Positions 6,961-13,256 of a stretch of DNA of 30,502 bases are shown one piece after another; positions within the stretch are counted from its first letter, which is position 1; the number at the start of each line of letters is the position of its first letter. Under the pieces are notes generated by a model. That model saw nothing but the letters and a program-made list of their open reading frames with translations. It made no database searches and was not told the DNA's origin. The position numbers were made by a program, and so were the translations under genes. This stretch comes from DATKRB01 sp036501425 (lineage in GTDB: Bacteria > Actinomycetota > Acidimicrobiia > Acidimicrobiales > RAAP-2). The DNA lies in assembly GCA_036501425.1 (NCBI GenBank), contig DASYAI010000064.1:1-30502 (forward strand), read 5' to 3'.

Positions 6961-7449
6961 ATGCCTTCCGCTCGGTCGGGCCCACCGGCGCCGGTGGACG
7001 AGGTGCCCCGGCCGGGCATCGCGGCCGGGGTGGCGCTGGAGGTCGGCGCGGCCGACACGGCCGACGCCCTGGGCTCGGGCGACGTGCCGGTGCTGGCCAC
7101 GCCCCGCCTCATCGCCCTGTGCGAGGAGGCGAGCTGCCGGGCGCTCGACGGGCACGTGGCCGAGGGCCGCACCAGCGTCGCCACCCGCGTCCGGTTCGAC
7201 CACCTCGCACCGGTGGCCATCGGGGCGACGGTGACGGCCGAGGCCACGCTCGTGCGGGTGGAGGGCCGGCGGCTCACGTTCGCCCTGTCGGCGACCCTGC
7301 GCTCGGATGCCTGCGCCGACGTGGTCGGCGCCGGGCGGCTGACCCGGGTCCTGGTGGACCGCTCGGCCTTCTTGGCCAAGGCCCAGCTGAGCCGGGGAGC
7401 CAAGGCGTCCGGAGGCCGGCAGGACCCGACTGCTGCTCCGGCGTCATGA
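6961..7449 (+). CDS. Hotdog-fold acyl-CoA thioesterase, FlK (fluoroacetyl-CoA thioesterase)-like
   Basis: A 162-residue single-domain hotdog protein. The GSGDVPVLATPRLIALCEEAS segment carries a Thr (47) and Glu (55/56), and VRFDHLAPVAIG carries His81. These match the Thr/Glu/His set of the FlK thioesterase family, followed by the usual VTAEATLVRVEGRRLTF strands. Family members hydrolyse small acyl-CoAs; fluoroacetyl-CoA specificity belongs to the Streptomyces cattleya enzyme and should not be assumed here. The gene appears leaderless (TATCGT 7 nt before the ATG). Its TGA overlaps the ATG of dxs (ATGA, 7446-7449), so the two are probably translated together. The last ~25 residues are low complexity. 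Confidence 0.82.
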   Translation: MPSARSGPPAPVDEVPRPGIAAGVALEVGAADTADALGSGDVPVLATPRLIALCEEASCRALDGHVAEGRTSVATRVRFDHLAPVAIGATVTAEATLVRVEGRRLTFALSATLRSDACADVVGAGRLTRVLVDRSAFLAKAQLSRGAKASGGRQDPTAAPAS

Positions 7450-9509
7450 TCCTGCCGAGCATCGAGACCCCTGCCGACGTCCGCGCCCTCGACCCCAACC
7501 AGCTGACCCAGCTGGCCGAGGAGATCCGGACCTTCATCGTCGAGACGGTCACCGCCACCGGAGGGCACCTCGGCTCCAACCTCGGGGTGGTGGAGCTGAC
7601 CCTGGCGGTGCACCGGGTCTTCCGCTCCCCCGGCGACGCCATCTTGTGGGACACCGGCCACCAGGCCTACGTCCACAAGCTGCTGACCGGCCGGCGCCAC
7701 CGGTTCCGCGAGCTCAAGCAGGGCGGGGGCCTGTCGGGCTACCCGAACCGGGCGGAGTCCGAGCACGACTGGATCGAGAACAGCCATGCCTCGACCGTCC
7801 TGTCCTACGCCCACGGGCTGGCCAGCGCCTTCGAGCTGCGGGGCGAGTCGATGGGCCACGGAGGCGAGCGCCACGTGGTGGCCGTGGTGGGCGACGGCGC
7901 CCTGACCGGTGGGATGGCCTACGAGGCGCTCAACAACCTCGGGCACTCGGGCCGCCGGGTGGTGATCGTGCTGAACGACAACGGGCGGTCCTACGCGCCG
8001 ACCGTCTCACACCTCTCCCAGAGCCTCACCAGTCTCCGGCTCAACCCGACCTACATCCAGACCCGCGAGCGCATCCGCGGCCTGCTGCGCGAGCTCCCGG
8101 CCCTGGGCGACCTGGCCTACGCCGGGGTGCACGGCGTCACGAGCGCCCTGCGCGAGGTGGTCGCCCCCCACACCTTCTTCGAGGCCCTGGGGGTGCGCTA
8201 CGCGGGCCCCATCGACGGTCACGACGTCGGGCAGATGGAGCAGGCCTTCGCCCACGCCGCCGCCTGGGACGGCCCGATCGTGGTCCACGTCCTCACCCAG
8301 AAGGGGCGCGGCTACGCGCCGGCCGAGGAGGACGACGTCCAGCGCCTCCACGACGTGAAGGCCGTGCGCACCAAGCCCACCGACAACGTGATCGGCGCCT
8401 CGGTGGGCCGGGCGGTGGGCGGCGCCCTGGCCACCGACACCGGCAGCGACGGCGCGAGCCGGCCCGACGCCGGGCCGGGGGTGGACCCGTCGCGCGTCGT
8501 CCTCACCACCTACACCGACGCCTTCACCCGGTCCTTGCTGGACCTGGCGGACGAGCGACCCGAGGTGGTGGCCATGACCGCCGCCATGCCAGGGCCCACC
8601 GGGCTCCTGCCCTTTGAGGCGCGCCACCCGGACCGGTTCTTCGACGTCGGCATCGCCGAAGCACACGAGATGACCTCGGCCGCCGGCATGGCCATGGGCG
8701 GCCTGCGACCGGTGGTGGCCGTCTACTCGACCTTCTTCTGCCGGGCGTTCGACCAGGCCAACCTCGACGTGGGCCTGCACGGCCTGCCGGTCACCGTGGT
8801 GCTCGACCGGGCCGGGATCACCGGCGACGACGGGCCGAGCCACCACGGGATCCTCGACCTGGCGCTCACCTTGTCGATCCCCGGCATGACGGTCTTCGCC
8901 CCGTCGTGCGCCGAGGAAGTGGGGCCGATGTTGCGCTCGGCGCTGGACCTTCCGGGCCCCGCGGCCATCCGGTTCCCCAAGACCCCGGCCCGCCACGTGC
9001 CGCCGGCCATGGTGGGCACCGGACTGTCGGGGCGGCGGGTGCGCGAAGGGGACGGGTCGATCTGCCTGCTCGGGGTGGGAAAGCTGCTCGAGGCGTGCGA
9101 GGCGGCGGCGGCCGAGCTGGAGGCCGACGGGTGGGCCGCCACCGTCTGGGACGTCCGGGTGGTGAGCCCGCCGGACCCCGAGCTCCTGGCGGACGCGGCC
9201 CGGCACGGCCTGGTGGTGACGGCCGAGGACGGCGTCCGCTTCGGCGGTGCCGGCATGTTCCTGGTGGACGCCATGAACCAGCTGGCCGCCGAGCGAGGGG
9301 TCGCCGCCCCGCCCTCGTGCGTCCTCGGCGTGCCCCGCCGGTTCATCGCCCACGGCAACCCCGACGACATCCTGGCCGGGCTGGGGCTCGACGGGGCCGG
9401 GGTCGCCGCGTCGGCCCGGGCCGCCCTCCGCGCCCTGCACGAGAGCCCGGCCCTCCCCGAGAGCCAGGTGGCCTCGCTCGCCCGCTCCGAGATCCCGGGG
9501 CCCGGCTGA
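7446..9509 (+). CDS. dxs: 1-deoxy-D-xylulose-5-phosphate synthase
   Basis: A 687-residue DXS, which condenses pyruvate and glyceraldehyde 3-phosphate in a thiamine-diphosphate-dependent reaction, the first step of the MEP isoprenoid pathway. Visible motifs are GGHLGSNLGVVELT (His41), WDTGHQAYVHKLLTGR (His72), the ThDP/Mg motif GDGALTGG (149-156) ending in VIVLNDN, YAGPIDGHDV, FDVGIAEAHEMTSAAGMAMGG with the catalytic Glu, and DRAGITGDDGPSHHG. It is some 40-60 residues longer than typical DXS; part of this is a Gly/Ala/Asp-rich linker before the pyrimidine-binding domain. GIAEAHE replaces the commoner GIAEQHA but keeps the Glu. The ATG overlaps the thioesterase stop by 4 nt. Confidence 0.95.
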   Translation: MILPSIETPADVRALDPNQLTQLAEEIRTFIVETVTATGGHLGSNLGVVELTLAVHRVFRSPGDAILWDTGHQAYVHKLLTGRRHRFRELKQGGGLSGYPNRAESEHDWIENSHASTVLSYAHGLASAFELRGESMGHGGERHVVAVVGDGALTGGMAYEALNNLGHSGRRVVIVLNDNGRSYAPTVSHLSQSLTSLRLNPTYIQTRERIRGLLRELPALGDLAYAGVHGVTSALREVVAPHTFFEALGVRYAGPIDGHDVGQMEQAFAHAAAWDGPIVVHVLTQKGRGYAPAEEDDVQRLHDVKAVRTKPTDNVIGASVGRAVGGALATDTGSDGASRPDAGPGVDPSRVVLTTYTDAFTRSLLDLADERPEVVAMTAAMPGPTGLLPFEARHPDRFFDVGIAEAHEMTSAAGMAMGGLRPVVAVYSTFFCRAFDQANLDVGLHGLPVTVVLDRAGITGDDGPSHHGILDLALTLSIPGMTVFAPSCAEEVGPMLRSALDLPGPAAIRFPKTPARHVPPAMVGTGLSGRRVREGDGSICLLGVGKLLEACEAAAAELEADGWAATVWDVRVVSPPDPELLADAARHGLVVTAEDGVRFGGAGMFLVDAMNQLAAERGVAAPPSCVLGVPRRFIAHGNPDDILAGLGLDGAGVAASARAALRALHESPALPESQVASLARSEIPGPG

Positions 9510-9514
9510 CGCCG

Positions 9515-9559
9515 GGCTGACTCAGCCTTGTTGGCCTCAGCCGTCTGTTGGCCTCAACC
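9515..9559. repeat. 17-bp direct repeats and small hairpin between dxs and rmlA
   Basis: TGTTGGCCTCAGCC (9529-9542) and TGTTGGCCTCAACC (9546-9559) repeat with a 17-bp period, and TGTTGGC appears a third time from 9562. The second copy includes the rmlA stop codon, so this looks like a small tandem duplication of the rmlA 3' end. GGCTG-ACT-CAGCC (9515-9527), followed by TTGTT, is a weak candidate terminator for dxs. Confidence 0.45.
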
Positions 9560-10297
9560 CTTGTTGGCGCCGTGGGCGCGCACGAAGTCGTTGACGGTGT
9601 AGTACGCGTCGATCGACTCGCCGGCGTCGCCCCAGAAGCCCTCCAGCACGTCGTAGGCCATGTCCCCCCGCGAGACGTAGTGATTGTTGACGTCGGTGAT
9701 CTCCAGCTCGCCCCGGCCCGAGGGCTCGAGCTCCTTGATCATCTCGAACACCTCGGCGTCGTAGCAGTAGATCCCGGTGACCCCGAAGCTCGAGGGGGGA
9801 TCGTCGGGCTTCTCGACGATCCGGCGCACCGTGCCGCCCGCGTCGAGCTCGGGCACCCCCAGGTGGCGGAGGTGCTCGGGCGCGCCCACCTCGGTCAGCA
9901 GGATCCGGGCGCCCCTCGGGTTGGCCCGGAACGCATCGACCATCGGCTTGATCGAGCGCTCGACGACGTTGTCGGCCAGCATGACCAATGTCGGCTCGCC
10001 ATCGGCGAAGCGCTCCGCCAGGCCCAGCGCCTCGGCGATGCCACCAGGCCGGTCCTGGTACCCGTAAGAGAGCCGGTCGATCCCGAACTCGTGGCCGTTG
10101 CCCAGGAGCCGGAGGAACTCACCGGCGTGGGTCCCCCCGGTCACCAACATGAGCTCGGTGATGCCGGCGTTGACCACGGCCTCGATCGACCACTGCACCA
10201 TGGGGCGGTCGTAGATCGGTAGGAGGTGCTTGTTGGTGATGCGGGTCAGGGGATGGAGCCGCGACCCGGTGCCGCCCGCCAGCAGGACGCCCTTCAT
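9554..10297 (-). CDS. rmlA: Glucose-1-phosphate thymidylyltransferase, short form (sugar nucleotidyltransferase)
   Basis: A 247-residue nucleotidyltransferase. MKGVLLAGGTGSRLHPLT is the nucleotide-binding loop, and TNKHLLPIYDRPMVQWSIE is the RmlA-type signature. LVTGGTHAGEF, YGYQDRPGGIAEAL, VMLADNVVE and the VEKP motif (RIVEKPDDPP) follow. It makes dTDP-glucose from glucose 1-phosphate and dTTP, the first step toward dTDP-rhamnose. It is about 40 residues shorter than E. coli RmlA, as in the short subfamily, so another NTP or sugar is possible. The ATG at 10297 is taken: it has no ribosome site, but TAGTGT on the minus strand stands 8 nt upstream. rmlD is 8 kb away; rmlB and rmlC are not in the window. 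It converges with dxs. Confidence 0.8.
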   Translation of the reverse strand: MKGVLLAGGTGSRLHPLTRITNKHLLPIYDRPMVQWSIEAVVNAGITELMLVTGGTHAGEFLRLLGNGHEFGIDRLSYGYQDRPGGIAEALGLAERFADGEPTLVMLADNVVERSIKPMVDAFRANPRGARILLTEVGAPEHLRHLGVPELDAGGTVRRIVEKPDDPPSSFGVTGIYCYDAEVFEMIKELEPSGRGELEITDVNNHYVSRGDMAYDVLEGFWGDAGESIDAYYTVNDFVRAHGANKG

Positions 10298-10305
10298 GGG
10301 CGCCC

Positions 10306-10311
10306 ACACTA
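10306..10311 (-). promoter_or_regulatory. Candidate -10 box of rmlA (leaderless)
   Basis: TAGTGT on the minus strand fits TANNNT and ends 8 nt before the rmlA ATG. No Shine-Dalgarno sequence is present, consistent with a leaderless transcript. No -35 box is obvious. Confidence 0.35.
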
Positions 10312-10424
10312 GGACGTCCGGCCCCGCCGCACCGCCGTCCGGCGCTCCCCGGTACGGTGAGGGGGAGCAGTGGCGACCGGCGCCGGGCGACGACCGACGC
10401 CGGGGCCCAGCCCGACGCCTGGTG

Positions 10425-10480
10425 CCGGGAAGCCGGAAGCCGGAAGCCGGAAGCCGGAAGCCGGAAGCCGGAAGCCGAAG
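10425..10480 (+). repeat. Heptanucleotide repeat (CCGGAAG)n in the msrB leader
   Basis: Six perfect tandem copies of CCGGAAG (10433-10474) are flanked by a CCGGGAAG variant (10425-10432) and a CCGAAG variant (10475-10480). The array ends only 11 nt before the msrB start codon and merges with its ribosome site (GAAGGGAGC). Every unit contains GGAAG, itself a weak Shine-Dalgarno-like string. Repeats of 7 bp change copy number easily by slippage. Confidence 0.95.
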
Positions 10481-10491
10481 GGAGCAGACCG

Positions 10492-10947
10492 ATGGCCGAG
10501 CAGCAATTGCCGACGACGGACGAAGAGTGGCGGCAGCGGCTCGACCCGAAGCGCTATGCCGTGCTTCGGGGGGCGGCCACGGAGCCGGCCTGGTCCGGGG
10601 AGTACCTCCACGTCGACGATCAGGGCATGTTCCGCTGCGCCGGTTGTGGCGCGGCGCTCTTCGCCACCGACCACAAGTTCGACTCCGGGTCGGGATGGCC
10701 CAGCTTCGACCGGGCCGTGCAGGCCGGCACGGTCGAGGAGCACGAAGACCGCGGCTTCGGCATGGTGAGAACCGAGATCACGTGCGCCTCCTGCGGCGGT
10801 CACCTGGGCCACGTCTTCCCTGACGGCCCGACCGAGACCGGCCTGCGCTACTGCGTCAACTCGCTGGCCCTCGAGTTCGAACCGACCTCCAAGGCGTCGG
10901 CGTCCGGGCCGGCCGCCGACCCCGGATCCGCCGAGGGCACCGGCTGA
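10492..10947 (+). CDS. msrB: Peptide methionine-(R)-S-oxide reductase MsrB
   Basis: A 151-residue MsrB, which repairs the R epimer of methionine sulfoxide in proteins. Zinc is held by two CxxC pairs: FRCAGC (Cys49, Cys52) and ITCASCGGHLGHVF (Cys98, Cys101). The catalytic Cys121 is in RYCVNSLAL. The substrate loop reads FDSGSGWPSF, where many MsrBs have FDSGCGWPSF; the usual resolving cysteine is therefore Ser67 here, and regeneration must use another cysteine or an external thiol directly. The ATG at 10492 follows GAAGGGAGC by about 6 nt. The frame is open upstream through the heptamer repeat, but that extension (SRKPEAGSRKPEA) is unlike MsrB and is excluded. The last ~20 residues are low complexity. 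Confidence 0.95.
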   Translation: MAEQQLPTTDEEWRQRLDPKRYAVLRGAATEPAWSGEYLHVDDQGMFRCAGCGAALFATDHKFDSGSGWPSFDRAVQAGTVEEHEDRGFGMVRTEITCASCGGHLGHVFPDGPTETGLRYCVNSLALEFEPTSKASASGPAADPGSAEGTG

Positions 10948-10977
10948 CCGTCGCCCTACGGGGTCTCCGGGGGCCCG

Positions 10978-11391
10978 TCAGTCGGACGAGGCGAGCTCGG
11001 ACGACTCCGCCGGGTCGGGCACCGGTGGCGACACCCGCTCGGTCCGCTGCACCTCGGCCGTGGCGAACAGCAGGCTCGGCCCGATCTCGTCGGCGACGAT
11101 CTCGACCTTGGAGCGGCGCTCGCCCTCCTCGGTCTCCCACGTCCGCTGCTCGATCCGCCCGGTGACCATCACGCGGGCCCCGCGGGTGAGGCTGAGCGCC
11201 ACGTGCTCCGCCAGGTCGCGCCAGCAGACCACGTCGAAGAACGAGGTGCTCTCCTCCCACTCCTTGGTGCTGCGATCCTGCCAGCGACGGTTGACCGCGA
11301 CACCGAGGACCGTGCTCGCCTGGCCGTCACGGGTGTAACGGATCTCGGGGTCACGGGTCAGGTTGCCGGTGATGGTCGTCGTGTTGCTCAT
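10978..11391 (-). CDS. ssb: Single-stranded DNA-binding protein, short form
   Basis: A 137-residue SSB built of one OB fold: ITGNLTRDPEIRYTRDGQA, VAVNRRW, ESTSFFDVVCWRDLAEHVALSLTRG (split here at VVCW) and VMVTGRIEQRTWE. It coats single-stranded DNA in replication, recombination and repair. The C-terminus reads PDPAESSELASSD. It is mildly acidic but lacks the DDDIPF-type tip that recruits partner proteins in the main bacterial SSB. With the short linker this suggests an accessory paralogue (SsbB-like), the main ssb lying elsewhere, probably beside rpsF/rplI. AGGAG stands 7 nt before the ATG. It lies 128 bp downstream of ftsX and converges with msrB. Confidence 0.9.
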   Translation of the reverse strand: MSNTTTITGNLTRDPEIRYTRDGQASTVLGVAVNRRWQDRSTKEWEESTSFFDVVCWRDLAEHVALSLTRGARVMVTGRIEQRTWETEEGERRSKVEIVADEIGPSLLFATAEVQRTERVSPPVPDPAESSELASSD

Positions 11392-11482
11392 GAGGCGGCT
11401 CCTCGCTCGGACGACGGCGGGGAGCGGTCCCACGCCGGCCGGGCCTCCGGGACCGGCCCACCCAGGCTGCCGTGGCGTTCTT

Positions 11483-11518
11483 GCCGGGGTCCTTGCAGCG
11501 GCCGGGGTCCTCGCAGCG
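11483..11518. repeat. 18-bp tandem repeat downstream of ftsX
   Basis: GCCGGGGTCCTTGCAGCG (11483-11500) is followed directly by a copy with one mismatch (11501-11518). It ends one base before the ftsX stop codon, in the otherwise gene-free 128 bp between ftsX and ssb. No hairpin or known element was recognised. Confidence 0.85.
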
Positions 11519-11519
11519 G

Positions 11520-12407
11520 TCAGACGTCGAGGAACTGGCGGATGGCCACCGCCGAGCCGGCCGAGCCGATCAGCGCCCCCACCACCACGACCACGGCATC
11601 GGTCCAGAAGACCTCCCAGCCCGACAGCCGCATGAGGGTGAACAGCGCCTGGGGGTGGGCAGGGTTGCCGATCCAGTTGAAGACCACGTGCAGGGCGAAC
11701 ACGGCGCAGGCCGCGACCGCCGAGCCGAGGAAGCCCTGCACCATCCCCTCGGACATGAAGGGGATCCGGATGAACCAGTTGGTGGCGCCGACCAGCTTCA
11801 TCACCGACACCTCGCGGCGGCGGGCGAAGATGGCCATGCGGATGGTGTTCAAGATGAGGATGCTGGCCGACACCAGCAGGACCACCGCCAGGACGAGCAG
11901 GACCAGCTGGACGATGTCGATGACCCGCTGCTGGGTGTGAATCTCCGCCAGCGGCGCGGTCACGTTGCGCACGCCGGGCTGCCCGCTGAAGTGCGAGATG
12001 ACCTGGCTGGCGTCCTGGGGCAGCGTCGGGGTGCACGAGTACGAGGTGACCATGCCGTCGACTGTCAGCACCGAAAAGACGTCGGGGGTCAGCAGCTTCT
12101 TCGCCAGGGAGTAGTTCTCGGCCTTGCCCTCGTAGGCGCAGGGCTGGTGCACGTAGGGCAGCTGGGCGAGCTGGGACCTGACCGCTGCCAGCTCGGTGGC
12201 CGAGGCGTGAGGCTGCATCCACACCGTCACCTGGGTCTGGTGTTGCCAGACCACCTCGGCCTTCGCCGCGCCCTGTTTGAGGAGGAGCGCCGCCCCGACC
12301 AACGCCAGGGACACCGCCACGGTCAGCACGGCGGCGATGGTCATGAGCCGGTTGCGCCAGAGGTTCGAGCCCGTCTCGCGGGCGACGTAGTCGATCGAGA
12401 CGGGCAT
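11520..12407 (-). CDS. ftsX: Cell division protein FtsX
   Basis: A 295-residue FtsX, the membrane half of the FtsEX complex that couples ATP hydrolysis to activation of peptidoglycan hydrolases at the septum. Four membrane helices are visible (about 22-44, 162-187, 222-246, 269-290), with a large extracytoplasmic domain between the first two (about 45-160). Family hallmarks are RREVSVMKLVGATNWFIRIPFMSEG after helix 2 (split at VGAT) and the C-terminal VVVVVGALIGSAGSAVAIRQF region. The outer domain has exactly two cysteines (Cys90, Cys125), which could form a disulfide. The ATG overlaps the ftsE stop (TGATG), so the two are co-translated. The extracellular partner hydrolase is not in the window. 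Confidence 0.95.
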   Translation of the reverse strand: MPVSIDYVARETGSNLWRNRLMTIAAVLTVAVSLALVGAALLLKQGAAKAEVVWQHQTQVTVWMQPHASATELAAVRSQLAQLPYVHQPCAYEGKAENYSLAKKLLTPDVFSVLTVDGMVTSYSCTPTLPQDASQVISHFSGQPGVRNVTAPLAEIHTQQRVIDIVQLVLLVLAVVLLVSASILILNTIRMAIFARRREVSVMKLVGATNWFIRIPFMSEGMVQGFLGSAVAACAVFALHVVFNWIGNPAHPQALFTLMRLSGWEVFWTDAVVVVVGALIGSAGSAVAIRQFLDV

Positions 12408-13138
12408 CAGCCGAACCCGGCGGCGGCGTCGGTGGCCGGCACCTGGCCGGTCGTGCCGTCGATGCCGTAGACACCGCGCACCTGGTCGCGTACCAGGACC
12501 CCGTTGTTCAGCTCGATCACCCGGCGCCGCATCCAGTTGACCAGCACCTCGTCGTGGGTGGCCACGACGACCGTGGTGCCGGTCCGGTTGATCCGGTCGA
12601 GCAGCTGCATGATGCCCTGGCTGGTGGAGGGATCCAGGTTGCCGGTCGGCTCGTCGGCCAACAAAATGAGCGGGCGGTTGACGAAGGCCCGGGCGATCGC
12701 CACCCGCTGCTGCTCGCCGCCCGACAGCTCACCGGGCAGGCTGCCCCGCTTGTGGAGCAACCCGACCAGGTCGAGCACCTGGGGCACCTGCGACGCCACC
12801 ACGTGCTTGGGCCGCCCGATGACCTCCAGCGCGAACGCCACGTTCTCGAACACCGTCTTGTTGGGCAGCAGCCGGAAGTCCTGAAACACGCAGCCGATGT
12901 TCCGGCGGAGGTAGGGCACCCGCCACTTCGGCAGGTTGACGATGTCCCGCCCGGCCTCCCAGATGTGCCCCTTGTCGGGCAGCTCCTCTCGCAGGAGGAG
13001 CCGGATGAAGGTGGTCTTTCCCGAGCCCGACGTCCCGACGAGGAAGACGAACTCGCCCTTGTCGATTTCGGCCGAGACGTCCCGCAGCGCAACGGTGCTG
13101 CCCTTGTAGACCTTGGTCACGTTCTCGAAGCGGATCAT
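12407..13138 (-). CDS. ftsE: Cell division ATP-binding protein FtsE
   Basis: A 243-residue ABC ATPase. Walker A is GTSGSGKT (35-42), the Q-loop lies in CVFQDFRLLPNKTVFENVAF, the signature is LSGGEQQR, Walker B is ILLADEPTGNLD and the H-loop is ATHDE. The DFRLLP(N)KTVxENVAF stretch is typical of FtsE. It drives FtsX and hence septal cell-wall hydrolysis. The C-terminal ~25 residues are a short variable tail. TAGGCT (minus strand, 13213-13208) is a possible -10, giving a leader of about 60 nt that contains an inverted repeat overlapping the GGGAG ribosome site. Confidence 0.96.
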   Translation of the reverse strand: MIRFENVTKVYKGSTVALRDVSAEIDKGEFVFLVGTSGSGKTTFIRLLLREELPDKGHIWEAGRDIVNLPKWRVPYLRRNIGCVFQDFRLLPNKTVFENVAFALEVIGRPKHVVASQVPQVLDLVGLLHKRGSLPGELSGGEQQRVAIARAFVNRPLILLADEPTGNLDPSTSQGIMQLLDRINRTGTTVVVATHDEVLVNWMRRRVIELNNGVLVRDQVRGVYGIDGTTGQVPATDAAAGFG

Positions 13139-13151
13139 GCGGCGTGTCGCT

Positions 13152-13188
13152 CCCGTCGTCGGGCGCCGGTCCGTCGAGAGACGACGGG
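13152..13188 (-). promoter_or_regulatory. Inverted repeat in the ftsEX leader covering the ribosome site
   Basis: CCCGTCGTC (13152-13160) and GACGACGGG (13180-13188) are perfect 9-bp arms around a 19-nt loop. On the minus strand the arm at 13160-13152 reads GACGACGGG and continues into AG. The GGGAG, the best ribosome-site candidate for ftsE (about 11 nt before the ATG), is therefore largely paired. The arms are seen directly; translational control is inferred. Confidence 0.45.
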
Positions 13189-13256
13189 CGGCCAGAGGGA
13201 CCGTGCGAGCCTATCGGCCACCGTCGGGTCCGGCGTGCCACCTCGTGCCGGCGGGC

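Noticed and set aside
5832..7445. N-terminal extension of dxs through the tldD region
   Set aside because: The extension is antisense to tldD; family N-terminus and the ATGA overlap fix the dxs start at 7446.
7274..7654. Minus-strand 126-codon frame across the thioesterase-dxs junction
   Set aside because: Antisense to two well-supported genes that overlap there; no recognisable protein features.
10357..10491. Upstream extension of msrB through the heptamer repeat
   Set aside because: It would encode SRKPEAG-type repeats unlike any MsrB, and the ribosome site lies directly before the ATG at 10492.
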